Shown: in pieces, positions 26,313 through 39,598 of the stretch | Position numbering within the stretch: position 1 is the stretch's first letter | Layout: each line of letters starts with the position of its first letter | Origin: Chamaea fasciata | Taxonomy: Eukaryota > Chordata > Aves > Passeriformes > Sylviidae | Length of the DNA: 64,000 nt | Assembly (NCBI GenBank): GCA_029207755.1 | Contig: JARCOQ010000008.1 | Location: forward strand, 31,532,521 to 31,596,520 | Reading direction: 5' to 3' | Made by a program: the position numbers and the translations under genes | The notes under the pieces: model-generated | The model's input: only the letters and a program-made list of their open reading frames with translations | What the model was told of the DNA's origin: nothing | Databases searched by the model: none

Positions 26313-27419
26313 TGTCCATGAGAAACCCCGGCCAGGCAAATCCATTGCCCAGGCCGAGACAGACCACAGGAAATGGGGTGCGCACACAGAGACGGCACCA
26401 AGCCAACACACACAGTTACTGGAATCCTCTCTGAGGAAAAGCTTAATTCCTCATTGCACCTCACTTTTTGAGGTGTAATGAGAAACCTTCAGATTTCTGT
26501 CATCTGAACATCACCCAATCAATACTTTGCTTCCCACTTGCCACAAAAAAATGTAACTGATACAGGTTTACACGGACACTGCATAAAATTAGAGTAAGTC
26601 TTATTAAAATCCTCCAATAGAACTGACTTATTATTGATGTTATAGTGGCTTGGAATCACATCACAGGCCACAGTATTGGTTCTTGCAAATTAGATACTTT
26701 TACCCTTTTCATCTTTTCCCCACATGGAAAAATACCTGAAGTCTGCTCAAACAATTCAGCATAATTCAGGTGTTTCCTAGATAAAGATGGTCAAAAGTGA
26801 AGTCAAGTACATTTCTTTATGTGCACTGATAAGCCAGCACAAAATTTGTTAGCACTTAAGACAAAAGCCACAATGTACTGGCAATGGCAATCACTATAAA
26901 AATTTTATTATTCAGATGTTTTTTAATGGGAGAGTGGTAAGCCCATAATTATGGAAAGCTTAAAAGGATCAGAGTAAAGTAACCCTGCTTCTTTATTTCT
27001 GTAAAGTTTAAAATAGCAGTGGAGACTTAAATATGTTTTTCTAAGGCCTTTGGGAAATAAAAACATTAGGAAGTCTCTAAGAAACTTTTCTTGAAATAAA
27101 ACTATGGGGAAGGATGCATTTACTCCAAGTTCATAAGTTCATTCTAATAAACACTTTTCTTCTTTTGCTAGAATTTCTAGCTAATTTGCTAACATTTGTC
27201 ATCAGCAATTTTAGAGAAACCTCTGTGTGCTTTCTAGTAGGCTCCATCAAAGAAAAGAACCATTTTTAAAATGTGAAATGAATTTTCCCTTGATTTTAAA
27301 TCAAGAAAACATCTTGCATGTCTACTTGCCACAACACCTGATTCTCACCAAAGGGAAATTCTTGCGTGTAGTGAGGGCTCTCTAAGAGCCATCTGCACCA
27401 AAATTACTCAACCAGTTAA

Positions 27420-27460
27420 TGAAAAAAAACCCAAACACAAAACCAAAACAAACAAAGAGA
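27420..27460. repeat. A/C-rich low-complexity tract
   Basis: Runs of A broken by C (GAAAAAAAACCCAAACACAA and onward), the same kind as the tract at 38270. Confidence 0.8.
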
Positions 27461-28078
27461 GGATTTGTTTTCCAAATGTTTTGAGCTGGTTCTCAAAAAC
27501 AAATGAGAAAAAGGCAATACACGACCAGACAAAGCAAGATTCTTTAAACACACCCATAGCCTTCATGGGAAATCAGAAATTCATCCTGCTATGACTTGTG
27601 CAATTTGACCGGCACAATGAAATGATTTTGCAAGTGAAAACAGCTTTCTGTTTTACAAAATGGAAAGTTGGCCTCATCAAAATGAGGAGAGAGAACTGAA
27701 GGTCAGAACAATGAGTCATCTTCCTAAGGCAGAGTCACATCAGAGAGACCTTCAAAGAGTCAAGCAGTTACTCACGGGCATTTGAAAGGAGAGGAGGAAA
27801 AAAAACAAAAAAAAAGAAAAATCACATAAATGAAAATTGGCTGAAAATAAGCACCAATTGTCTGTCTGTTTTTGGAGCTATTGTGCCTTCTGCAGTGTGT
27901 CACTAAGATGGGTGATTATAGCACATTATAGTAAAAGACAATCTTCTACGGAAGTTTTGAGAGAGCCACTGATTGGTTAGCAAATCTACAAAAGATGAGG
28001 AAAATGAATAGCAATAAAGGGAGGGAATACATTAAAAAATATTAAACCGAAATCAGACACAGAAGCTCCTAAAAATAC

Positions 28079-28090
28079 TTTTTTTTTTTT
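28079..28090. repeat. T12 homopolymer
   Basis: Twelve consecutive T bases before ACATG. A simple repeat. Confidence 0.9.
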
Positions 28091-28367
28091 ACATGAATAC
28101 TAAGAAGTGAATGAAAGCTAAAAAGATGAAAGAAGGATGTAAGGCATCTTCCTAGCCATGGCAAACATATATTTTTTGTTTTCTAGTTGCAAGTAACAAA
28201 ACCAAGCCTTCCTTCCCTCTGGTTTGGTGTCTGCAAACCACATTGCTGAACAAAACTCCTGGCCAAATCAATGGGAAGAGTCACAGTGACTGCAGGGGAA
28301 GTTTTTCTGCATCCATCCCATGGGCTGTTGCTTTTTCAAACCTTCTGTGTCTGTAACCTTTTCCATC

Positions 28368-28787
28368 CTAAGGAAAGATGGAAACACAGGGATTCTCATC
28401 TGTGTTCAGAGTGAACCAGAGCACCAAAGAAGGGCTGAAGGCTGAGCAATTCTCACACAGCCAGCTCACAGCACCCAGGGGTGCAGCAATTTGGGCACAA
28501 TGTGTGTGGAGCTCAGCCCAGAGCCTGGTTCCTGCACTGCCTTTCAGCTTCCTTGGCACATTGTGACACAGCAAAGCAGAACAGGGTTTGTAGGTGCTCC
28601 ATCCAGCCCAGAGCCACGGCTGCTGCCCCCAGAGACGAAAATCAGCCCTCACAGTGCCAACATTTGGCCAATTGCAAAGCCTAGAGGCTGAAACTTTTCT
28701 GAAGTCACTCAGCAATGGCTGTGAATGGGAGATGCTGCTCTGTATTGTGAATATTTTTGTTCCTATTAAAAATATTTGCTGTTTCAA
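28368..28787 (-). other. 139-codon open frame in GC-richer patch, probably non-coding
   Basis: The minus-strand frame is open for 139 codons, and three plus-strand frames of 62-67 codons overlap it. The patch (about 28380-28700) is GC-richer than its surroundings, which explains openness on both strands. The translation is tryptophan- and cysteine-rich and shows no family signature. Confidence 0.25.
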
Positions 28788-30301
28788 AGCGGAGTGAGGA
28801 GTTTGAAATGTCTTGTTTTAATGTCAATAGCATATACATTAAATATGTAACTCAAAACTTATTTCAAGTTTCATGAGTTTTAAGTGATCAAAGTACAGTG
28901 AGAGGCACCTCCTCTGATAAATATTTAAAAGTACATTTCATGTAACCTGTGCTCAGAATCTCTCTTTGCTACACAAAAGCCTGATTCTTAGCCCTGATTC
29001 TCCTTTTTAAACCATTTTTCAGTCATAGCAAATTCTATAATTTTACTCAAAGACTACATTAAGTACAAAAGCTCATGAAACCTTCATACAATAAATAAGC
29101 CAGAGTAAATTTGACAAAATAGGATGTCAAATTACACCTAAAGCACTTCTGACACATGCCAAAGAACAACCATTTGCACAGCAGACTGGCAAAACTCTGT
29201 TAGGGCTTCAGAGAAAATGAAATCACTCACTCTCCTCATGAACCTTCAAAAGAAAACTGTGAAATTAAACAATTTTTCTTACAGTTGTAACACTTTGGTC
29301 TCATTCAGCCACAGATGCGGCACTGATAACGTTGGAACATTATTCCTGTCCCCTTCCCAAATGCAGGTGCTATCTCCCATTCATCATACCTTTTGCCATC
29401 ATTATGGCACTAAGGCCACAAGTGTAGTATCTCCAGATCACAATGCAAACTGGTGAAAATTATTTCTTCTTTCACTTTGATACCACCTTTGTCACAGTGC
29501 AAATTAATTCTGTGTCATCTGGGAACACATATAGTTACAGTACTTTAAGAAATACGTTATGCAACTCTACTTTGACTTCTCAGTATTCTGGTACACGTCG
29601 TTCCTTCCAAGCTCCTCTCTTTATAACATTCCTTGATAAGCCTACTTCCCTTTTAGGTACCAATTAATGAATATGAAGCCTGAGTAACAGCCCTGTAAAG
29701 CAATGAAAAGGCAGACAGTCAACGTCAAAATGAGAGTGGAGTGCATTCTGAACGTCTGCCCAGACTACACATTCCCTATGGGATAATAAAGCAGTTCAAA
29801 AAGAGAGCACTGGAATGGCTACTCTATCAAATTAGAGTATGTAGAAAAGGTCAAAGCAGTAGAGCACAATGATATAATTCACAGATTATACAAGACATTA
29901 AAATTCTGATATGACATTCTTTGGGGGAAAAAAAAGATTTTAACAAGGACAGAAAATGGCAGGACATTAATCCTTTCCCATGACAACATTCATACCCAAA
30001 TTGGAAAATGTACAACTCCAACCCTTGTTAAGCTTTTGCTAAGACTGGTTACATGGCTTAATTTCAGATACCACTTACTGAATCCCTGTCAACAGCTTCT
30101 GATTATATTTAATGGAGCTGCACAAGGGGATGAAGTTGAATGACACAATTTATATTTTTCAGGATATAAGCAAGTTCATGGAACCAGCCTCCTGTTTCAA
30201 CACACAATTGCATTGTCTTTGTACAAGCCTGAATAAGACAGAGATAAAAGTTAAATGTATTTGTCGTAGACATGTGAACAAGCACATTTGAATGTATAAA
30301 A

Positions 30302-30351
30302 TATTATTATTATTATTATTATTAATAATAATAATAATAATGTTATTATTT
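30302..30351. repeat. (ATT)n-(AAT)n palindromic microsatellite
   Basis: Seven ATT units (30303-30323) run directly into six AAT units (30324-30341), and an imperfect GTTATTATT follows. The two halves are reverse complements, giving a loop-free 36-base inverted repeat (30306-30341) centred at 30323/30324. The minus-strand open frame across it, with runs of asparagine and isoleucine, is only the translation of this repeat. Confidence 0.95.
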
Positions 30352-31825
30352 GTATCCCTGTAGGACCTAAATTTGTTAGTCAAGACTGAGGAACAATCCT
30401 ATTTGCTAGCAGAACCAAAGAAAGCCATGGTCACGTTTCACCATAAGAGTTCACAGATCTAATATTAAACATGCCATGACAAGGGAGTGTAACAACTATA
30501 AAGACAATAAAAATGCAATTGAGGAGCCTGATGAAAAGCAGAGAAATCAGCAGGAAGATTCCCACTGCTTGAATGGGCATCATATCAAGCTTTTGATCAC
30601 TCCAATTATTTCCCTGTAATTTACAGGTTTTGTTTTTGTAACCCAATAAATGAATAATACCAACTGGACTAAGCGGAGGCTCACCCCAGCCATCACCACT
30701 CAACTCTCTTCTTGTGTGTCACAATAAAAAAATGCTTTGCAAAACAGTTAGAGACAAAAATAAAGAAGTGGCTGCAGTACACTGTGGAAAAGAAATCCAT
30801 AGCAGCAGCACATCAGGCAAGTCCACTTCAACTGAAACAAACATGGAAAATTTTTTGAATAAGATTCTTTCTTTAAATTTAGAACTGAAGGAAAGAGCGA
30901 GATTGAATAGTAAATTCACCTAAAACTACTTTGATTTTTAATACAGTTATAATTCTCAGAATAGTTATCTGGGGAATACTTAAAGTCCAGCTTTTCACTA
31001 ACATTACACCATGTTCCTTTATCTTTGACACAATAGTAGCATTAAAGCTGGTTATAAAATTTTAAGTCAGAAAGGACATAGGCTAAAAGAGGTGCCTCTT
31101 TTCTACCAGTGCAACAATGCTAATACAAATGTGCATTTTACATCCCGTTATCTTTGGTGATTAAAGGTCAGCTTGTACACTTGCCAAGTGGTTTGAGTTC
31201 ATGCCCTTACCTCATGAAAACTTCCCTATGGGGGAAAGAAAGTCAGGAGTAGAACCATAAAGAATATTGTGTTTGATGATATAACATGCTAGCTTTATCA
31301 TTTCTTTCCTGTCTGTAGAGGCACAGCAGGTGGAATAGTTACCTGTGTGTTCTGCAGCCAAATCTCAGATGCAGGATTTCTTGCTCCAGACTTTCCATGT
31401 AGCCCATGACTGAGACTGATTTGCCCTTATTTCTTCTAATCCTCTTTTGTACTTCAGAGGCAAAGGTGGCTGCACCATAGCTCAAATGTTTAGGCTGGCA
31501 GCTTCACAGATACACCCGGCTAAACACTCGATGGTGCTTTGGCCTTTAAGAGGATGTATCATTTAATAGTAGCATATTTTCAAGCTAAATAGTTAAAGAA
31601 ATTTTCAGGGTTTTACCCTTTTTGAACACTTAAAACCTGGTTGGTTATGTAGAACACGCCAAGATACACTGGGAACCTTTATTTTAAAGGTATCAAATAA
31701 ATGATTTCTACTCTTCCAGCCAGTGCCATCCCTAGCTTTAGCAGTATTGCTTGCATAGAATACTCCAGCAACACAGGCACCAACAGAATGAAATAGAGAA
31801 TAATCTACTGTAACAACTCACAAAA

Positions 31826-31945
31826 CAAATCACAAAATCACTGGGTAATATAGACTGGATGGGATCTGTGGAGGTCACCTAGTCCAATCTCCTGTTGAAA
31901 GCAGGACCAACTTCCAAGGCAGATGTGCTTGCTGAGGACCTGAAT
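31826..31945 (-). mobile_element. CR1 LINE 3' tail fragment
   Basis: The plus strand reads AATCACAAAATCACTGGG, then GGAGGTCACCTAGTCCAATC, then TGAAAGCAGGACCAACTT. This is the reverse complement of the 3' untranslated end of an avian CR1 element. The usual antisense form runs as tandem AATCAYAGAATCA, then GGACCTCTGGAGATCATCTAGTCCAACCC-like sequence, then an AAAGCAGG block. The octamer-type tail is reduced to two diverged units (AATCACAA AATCACTG). The element therefore points leftward and is a severely 5'-truncated insertion, typical for CR1. The right-hand limit is vague: similarity fades after about 31945, and weak traces may run to about 32040. It supports a bird or other sauropsid source. 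Confidence 0.8.
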
Positions 31946-34239
31946 GAAATATGCACAGGCACTACCCAGGAAATCACATTTCCAGGTGAATCTTAGACCA
32001 CGGTGTGAAGATCCCTGTTATGTTCTCTCTGGCCTTATGGATCATTGATGTTTTTTTCAAACGGTAAGTCAACCTCAAAAGCTTCCTTAGCTGGTTAGAA
32101 ATGTTGGTCAGAGTCTACTTCCTGCTTAGCACAACAGAGGAAGGAGCTTGATTGGCACGTCTAGAGCAATTATGAGTTAGTAAGAGTACTGATAAAGAAA
32201 CACTCTAACAGTTCTCATCATCAGAAATCCCAGTCTAAAAACAGATCAGCCCACCAAATTTAAAAGCAGACAGATCTGTCAAATCATACATGTACATTCA
32301 GGCAAACAGCAGTAAAAGTCTTGACAAGAAGTCAGAGTTTTTGCTTCAAAGCAGCTATACATCACCAGATAATCAGAAGTAAGCATGGCTCACTGATTTA
32401 TTTTCCCACATCCTCCTAAGACAGTAATAACGCTGGTTAAAATCTGAAAATTACAAAACTATGTCCTGCAGACATGGATTTTGCAGTATTTAACGTGGGG
32501 GAAAAATTCTTACTGAGCTACTAAGACTTAATCCAACACACATTCGAATGAATGAGGAAGTGTTTTTAAGTTTTTTACTTCTGTAGCTCCCCAAGGAGTC
32601 TTGTCCAAGGGCCCAAGAGATCTGAAAACTCTGCCCACTCAGAGCTCTGTAGGGTTCTGACACAACAACTCTGCTGAAGCACCTCTGGAACAATGTGCAG
32701 ACACCAGACAGCTTTGTTTGATTTTTATTAAAGTGCCTAATAAAGTCACAAATGTTCTTACTGGCCAAATCTCATGGCAGAAACTACATTGTGCATGCAG
32801 TCAACTGCTCTGCTGTTATTTAAAATGAACAGAATCAAAGCTTCCTTCTTTCATCCCCAGCCATTATTATTTACATCCTGAACCCAGCACTATACTGAAA
32901 TAACTGTCACCAGGTGCACTCTTTTCTTTCTGGCAAATTAGAGCCTTGGTGCAAAATACATAAGGCTATTTGAAGTCAAGAGAGTTATGCCATAGATAAA
33001 TCACCCCAGTGATATTTTAGTATTTCAAGTCATTACAACAACAAGCTTTGGCTTGTCTCTGTGATACACAGTGCAATGTTCTTTAGAGAAGCAAACCGTG
33101 CTTCTTGCAAAATGTTTCAGATGGGAGTCTCTTTACTGTCTTTTCCGATTCCATTTTAAATATTTGATATGTATGTCTTCAGGGAAAGACCTCTCTATTT
33201 GCAGTGCCTTTGATTCAAAGATATTGCCATCTTCTTCACTTAGGAAGTGCTGAAAACATATAGTTTATTACTGGGAAATCTGTGAGCTGAGATGCGTCAT
33301 ATTTTCTAGCCAATATGCTAGGCAAAAAGTAGCACAGAGCATTTGGTGTCTTTTACCACTAAAAGAAGAGAGATTGACCTTGCACAATAGAAGGGAAATA
33401 CATTTCTAGCATCAACTAAGCCAAAGCTCCTGGGAAGCACGTGGTAGCATCAATTTCTTTTCCACCACTAGTACTGATGTGTGCGCTGCTTCAGGAAATG
33501 GTAGAAAGAATCGAGGCCAGAATTTAAGAGCAAAACCACAAAAACATGAAGACAAGCAGTTCCATGTACATTATAGTATTAAAAATTGTATCACAAAATT
33601 ACAATGGATAACAGTACCCCATTCTGTGTAAATCATTGATTATGATCAATTTAAGCCCTGAGAAGCTATATTGCAATTACAGATCATAATATTGAATTTA
33701 TGTCTCCAAAGAGATGAAATGGCATAAGAATAAAGATATATAGTGTGGACTTAGTTTCTTTTGTTGTTTTGTAAGAGAACACAAGACCAAAAAAAGTTGG
33801 GTCTTAGGTGCCCATGGTTAATTTAACATTATTAATAACTTCAATAATGAAACTCTAAACATATTCCAGCTCCCTACTGGGACATTGCAATTCCTGTTAT
33901 TAATATACCTATTGCTAAAGTAGTGCCTAAATATCAGTCAGGTGACCTTGCTCTGCCAAGTAAGAGGAATAACCACTAAAAATGGTGGCTAACTCTCTAT
34001 AACTGTGAGATTAAGTGGTACCACACTGCGCAGCTTTCCTGTGAAAATTCATGCCTGGCATTGTAGAGAAGAGCATTCAGGTAAAGGAATATGTACTTGC
34101 CTATTATTGAACAAGAATCTCAAAATTGCAGTCTTTTGGACTCTGGCCCAGTGAAATCACGGAAAGACTCAATAATAGATCACGTAACGAGTCCTATAAA
34201 TAGATTACACAATTTTTTCTATATTATTTATAGAATTTT

Positions 34240-34640
34240 ATCGTCACCTAGCTATTTACATTGCTAGAAATTTCTTCAGATCCAGCTTGTGGAGCCTGTC
34301 CCACTCGGCTGTGGAATGAATCCCTCTTGCCCTGACTTCTAAAGGAAAACATTTCACTATTACATGCAAAATAATTATTGACAACAGAAGAGGAGGCAGG
34401 AAAATCCCATTTATAGCTTATCTTGTCTGATGAACATGTTAATAAAAATGAATTACACTGAATTACTTAAGCTAGTGTAAGAGCAAAATTCAGTTTTATG
34501 TTCTATTTACACTAGAAGCCACAGTTTTATTTTCTATTCCACTTACTGTGCCCTCAGTTTGCAGAAGATGAGCAATCAAAAACTCTTTGCCTCAGCTTTA
34601 ATTGCTCACATAATCCAGTGTGTAAGTGCTTATGTAGTAA
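34240..34640. promoter_or_regulatory. candidate non-coding element with two internal direct repeats
   Basis: A 17-mer occurs at 34491-34507 (CAGTTTTATGTTCTATT) and again at 34522-34538 with one change (G to T at its tenth base), period 31. TGAATTAC also occurs twice ten bases apart (34449-34456, 34459-34466). The surrounding sequence is mixed in composition, with no recognised mobile element. The duplication is directly visible. Any regulatory role is inference. Confidence 0.25.
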
Positions 34641-36503
34641 TTCTTCTGATACACATTTTAAGTGTCAGTTTTCTCATTTTTTAAAGTAGTTAACATAAAC
34701 CCCACATAATCACCTTTAGCCATTATCAACACTGCATTGTTCTTTTTTTAACACTTAAACCTTCTTTTATATGCTTACGTAATTGCAGAAGAGATCTGGT
34801 TTAGAACACCAAATCTTTGTTTCTTTCACTTGTACCATTCAGAGATATTTGGCAGAGGGATGAATTCTGTGAAAACAGCAAATGTATTCTAAAAGAACTG
34901 GATGTATTCCTCAACGCCTAAAATTAGTACGTGAAATGCAAAAAAATAAACTTGTATTTTCCCAGTCTTTTACCTCCTGCACAGAACAATGAAGTCTGGT
35001 GAAGAAAGGTTAAATGATGACCATAGAAATGTAACTTTTTATAGCAGTATCAGCTACTTGAAACTAATTTGAAGTCACAAAACTCTTTTTGGTGCATCAA
35101 TGATTTTTACTATGACGATGATGATATGATAACCTAAGTTATTAGAAAAAGTAATTTCCCAGTTATTGTATCTAAAGGCAGTAATTACTATTTCAATAAA
35201 GAAAATGAGAACTATTAGGATGGCAAAAGAGAAGTAAATTAGCTTTATACCCTACACTCAATTAAACTATCATAGCAAGAAGGCAATGAATTAAGGGAAT
35301 TTGAGGGAAAGAATGGGATTTTCTATAATAGAGTGTTTAAACTTCTTGAAAATCCACTGAAATCAAACCTAAGAGCAACATTAGCTATAATAACACCTGC
35401 TAAGGCCCTATGTAAAAATAGCCTTACAAAATGTAAGCAAATTACGTCTGTTTGCACAGCTCTGCCTGTGATTCTGACACTAAAAACTCACAGAGCTGTC
35501 CACCACAGGGACAGTCCTCTGTGCTCATCTCACCCACTGCAAAATAATGTAAATTGGGGTACCACAAATAGAGATTCCCCTCATTAAAAAAACATTTCCA
35601 GAACCTTTAAGGAACTTTCCAAAAAGCTGGAGCACTTTTTTTCTGTTATCAAAGCTTAGACATTTTACATTTGGCACAGATAATCAACACAGTTTCCAAG
35701 GTCTGTTTTTAAATAGGAATCCAGAATGAGAAACTTGTTTAGGAAATTCTTTTTTGCAATCAAAATATTTAGTGTTCATATATTTTTAATGATTTTTCTC
35801 TCAACTTTAGGAATTATTAATTTTAAATAAATATGTTTCTATTATATTACACATTAGTCTAAAGTTGTTAATGAAAAATATTTACCCGTCTCCTATTTTA
35901 TGCCAATTCCCACAAAGTTCCTGTTTGTGACTCATAAGTTCTGTGGTAAGAAGCATTTGCAATTTTTGTCTTCTGAATATTTAGATTGTTTTATACAAAC
36001 AATAATTAAAGAAAATAAAATACTCTTAGTGACATTTTTGTAACAGCATGGGCTTGGCTTGACTACCAAATTCTAAGAGCATGAGAAGAGAACTGATCTG
36101 GGGTGAGTTTTGAATAAAGTGACTAAGTTTGCAGCAAGATGACTGTTCAGGTACAAACTGTGATTTTCCTAAAACTCAAACTGAATATTCAGTCCCTTCT
36201 GATTTAGAAAACATTGTCCTTTCTAATTAGACAAGCAATGCTAGGAAAAAAAACCAAGGAACAAAGTTGTAACTCTGTTTAGCTATTAACATGCAGCACA
36301 GTTACGAAAATTACGGTCAATATTTAGTATCTTCAAGCTATTAGTACCTGAATTTTTCATCTAGAAACTCTGTCTGTTGCACTCCAGCACCTAAATTTCA
36401 CAGTTTGCATGAAACTATTTTGTTTCCCTGTTGAGCTCCTTCATCGGTTGTAGTGCAGCACTGAAGCAGGTTAATGAACCTTCCCACAGTATCTCCTCAG
36501 GAG

Positions 36504-36554
36504 TGTCACACAGCAGAATATTTCCCATATTAGTGCACCGTGGCTGGTGTGACA
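36504..36554. repeat. inverted TGTCACAC/GTGTGACA pair
   Basis: TGTCACAC (36504-36511) and GTGTGACA (36547-36554) are exact reverse complements 35 bases apart. GGTGTGA is the core half-site of T-box factors, and the right-hand copy reads GGTGTGACA. The arrangement is seen directly. Binding is inference. Confidence 0.6.
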
Positions 36555-37462
36555 TTTAATGGTAATCAAATATCATTTCTTTTAGTGAAACTGACCTAAG
36601 AATTGTCTTCAGACCCCCAAGGGATGTAGGAAAAATTAATTCTAACTTTCAGAATATTTAAGTTAGTGTAATTTAAGCTATTAAAATAACCTTCAAGCTT
36701 TGAAGTGGAAGAACAAGACAGCAAGACTGTCTAGGCTAAAAATTTGTAATTTATCATGTATGCTGTTTCAAAAGTGAATCGGAAGTATTCAAAAGATAAA
36801 TTCAAAGATGATCCTTACATTCATGAAGTGAATGTGGATAAGAACAGAATATTTCAATTGGATCCTAGTCTCATTTTTTGCCTCAGTTGTCAAGCTGAGC
36901 TAAGTTGTCATTTTAGCTTACAGTCTCAGGAGTGTTACCAAATTGTCCACCTTTTAAAGGAGGAAGTTGGAAAAATTACCATGTCTCCCAGAGAAGTTCA
37001 TAGGATCTGACCCCATATCTTTAATGAACCAATGTGCCATTACATAATGATTTTTCCTAAAAAAACCTGGACATGATTTCTCCATCAGAAAAATTTGGGT
37101 TTGATTACAGAAACCATTTTTTTTCAAAGACTTACAGATTAGAATCAGGTTAAATCCTTGAATTTTTTTTCAGAATAATCCCCAATTATTTGTCTTAGCA
37201 TCTGAGCTCATTAAAAGGATGGCAAGTGATTCTGACCATCTGAACTGGCCATAGCATTCTTTCATCAATACCTTCAAATATTGTTTTCTCTTTGTTAAAA
37301 TTTCAGTCCTGAAACTTTCTCTGGAAATTGATACTGGACTAGTCAGCCCTTGGAATTGCATCCCTCTCCATTACCACCATATTTTTCCAGGCAGCTATAT
37401 ATACTAAGTTTTGGCTAGTTATCTCTATCAATGTTAAATGCTGGAGATTTTCCATTCCGGTT

Positions 37463-37483
37463 TTAAAATAAAATAAAATAAAA
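37463..37483. repeat. (AAAAT)n short microsatellite
   Basis: About four tandem AAAAT-type units (AAAATAAAATAAAATAAAAC). On the minus strand it interrupts an open frame with phenylalanine- and tyrosine-rich residues. Confidence 0.85.
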
Positions 37484-38269
37484 CATAACCCAGGTAGGTT
37501 TAAGACGGACACTGGTAGCAGAGACTTATCTCTATGCCTGATAATAATAACACTTAGCATTACTGTGCATATGTATGAAATATTTCAGATTGAAGAAAAA
37601 GTCTGAATGCAAAACAAAGACTTTAAGTCCTAGGAAACAGGAGTTGTGTCTCTCCAATGCTATGACCAGAATCAAATGTTACACAGTCCATCAAATGCAG
37701 GGTGGTAAGAAGACACTTTAACAAAAAGACCGTATCCAAAACCAAAAATGACATTGCAAGAGATGCTTTTATTTCCCCATCATATTCAACTCTGAAAATT
37801 CATTCTTGGAAGAAAGCCCACTAGTCAGAGGCAGCAGTGTAATTAAAATACTGAAAAGCAGTAATACCACAATGTATTGTAGTCCTGGTTCAAAAGAAAT
37901 ATTACTGTTAGTACCAGAAATACTACCTCCTTATTTCTTTGATTACTGTGCTTGTAGCACACTCAAGCAGTTGAACCATCCTTTCTTGATTTATTGTGTA
38001 TTTCACTGAAGGGAACATTCTACCTACTAAAGTAGGTATTAAAAATCCAGTAAGGAAACTTCTCAGAAATTCAACATAAACTCTTCCTCCTAAAAAGAAA
38101 ATTCAATAAGAGCTCTGAAATATTATCCTACACAGCAAAATCTTCGCGTTCATTTGATATAGATAAGCCAATTAAATATTTACTGTTCCTGGCTTCCTGT
38201 TCATTACTAAGGCCTAACACAATGAAATCAGGTTTTAAATGACTGAATTTTATTCACCGTGATAAAATT

Positions 38270-38364
38270 ACAAAAAAAACCCCAAAAAACCACAAACCAA
38301 AAAAAACCCCCATAAACAAACAAACAAACAAAAAACCCCAACAACAACAACAACAACAACAAAC
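38270..38364. repeat. A/C-only tract ending in (AAC)n
   Basis: About 95 bases consist almost wholly of A and C, with one T near 38313. They include short (AAAC) runs around 38315-38330 and about eight AAC units at 38339-38363. On the minus strand this is a T/G tract. Similar but shorter A/C tracts lie at 21328-21385 and 27420-27460. This is simple low-complexity sequence with no coding role. Confidence 0.92.
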
Positions 38365-39598
38365 ATTTTCAATTGTACATCACTTTTATTTTTCATATTT
38401 TTTTCAGTTATAAACGGCTCACTTCATTGATTACAATCATAATTGTGCTAAATTATTCTGGCAGAATAAGAATGTCCAAAGATCTCCAGGTGATCTGGAG
38501 ATGAGGTGAGAAGTTCACTAGTTTCCCAGAATGTGAATAACACACAGGTATTATAATTTAAATGTCCTGTGGAACTGAGAACAACAGATCCCACCTCTGT
38601 TCAGTCTGAGGGGGCTCAGACTGGGATAATTTTATTCAAAATTTGGTCATGACTGCAGAAATTTCACCTGGCTCTACACAGAGCAACCTTCCTCCAGCTT
38701 CTTGTACATGCAAAGGAATTGAAAAGTCGACCTGTAGAGAGTAATTATCTCCAGTGAAGGTAAACTTCCATATTAACGGAAGAAGATGTATTTGGTTGTG
38801 ATGATTAGTTAATAATTAGCTGTTTTCTGGTTCCCTATCAGGCATCCAGACCTTCAAAAGTCTCATTTTTAGGTTTTTTTGAACCTTTCACTGAAAACGT
38901 TGGCAACTCAGATCAAAGTTACCTGAGAGCTCAGCGCTGCAACTCTGAGCAAGCTTCCTTGGGGATCTACCAGCCTTGATACCCAGAGCCTACTGAAGTA
39001 GGAAATAAATAATCTATATTTAAATCCAAAAATACTACAATCTGCTGAATAATTTATTTCAGGAGCTCCAAGTTTTTCCTGAGACCAACAAAAGAAAGAG
39101 GGTTAACTCCTTCATGGTATTTATCTCCCACATATAATGTGGTAAAGATGACAACGAAAAGATATTCAGTATTAGTGTAGCTGTAACATTTTGGCAAAAC
39201 ACGTGAGATTTTGTTACTCTTGTGAGATCAAGCTGAAGGGATTTTATAATTTTTCATTTATGTCATATACACACTAAGGTATAGGTGACATCATACTCAA
39301 TCTAATGCTATTTCACTTCCTGAATCATCTTGTAGATCTTAAATCTTGCTTTGTGATACAGAACAAAGGCAAAAATAATAATTTTTATGCAGTCCATTAC
39401 TATTATGGGGATGGGCCCTCCTGAGAGAATTTTTGCAAGTGGATTTGAAGGCAGTGACACACCTGATGAGCAAAACAATGAGCTGCAGTCAGACACTTTT
39501 CTCTGCCACAGAAACCCCAGAGAGAAGTGTCCATCTCCATGCCAGAAGTGACTGAGGGACAATACCTGACTACAACAGAAAACAGACAGCCTATCTGT

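Larger units (their letters stand above)
26480..31825. other. gene-free AT-rich DNA
   Basis: It holds the A/C tract at 27.4 kb, the T12 run, the GC-richer patch at 28.4 kb and the ATT/AAT microsatellite at 30.3 kb. Nothing else is recognised. Confidence 0.65.

Noticed and set aside
26201..26478. Overlapping frames on both strands (Glu/Gly/Arg-rich and Pro/Ser/Leu-rich)
   Set aside because: They are low-complexity translations of the purine-rich tract.
30159..30383. Minus-strand open frame with long asparagine and isoleucine runs
   Set aside because: It is a translation of the ATT/AAT microsatellite and has no coding evidence.
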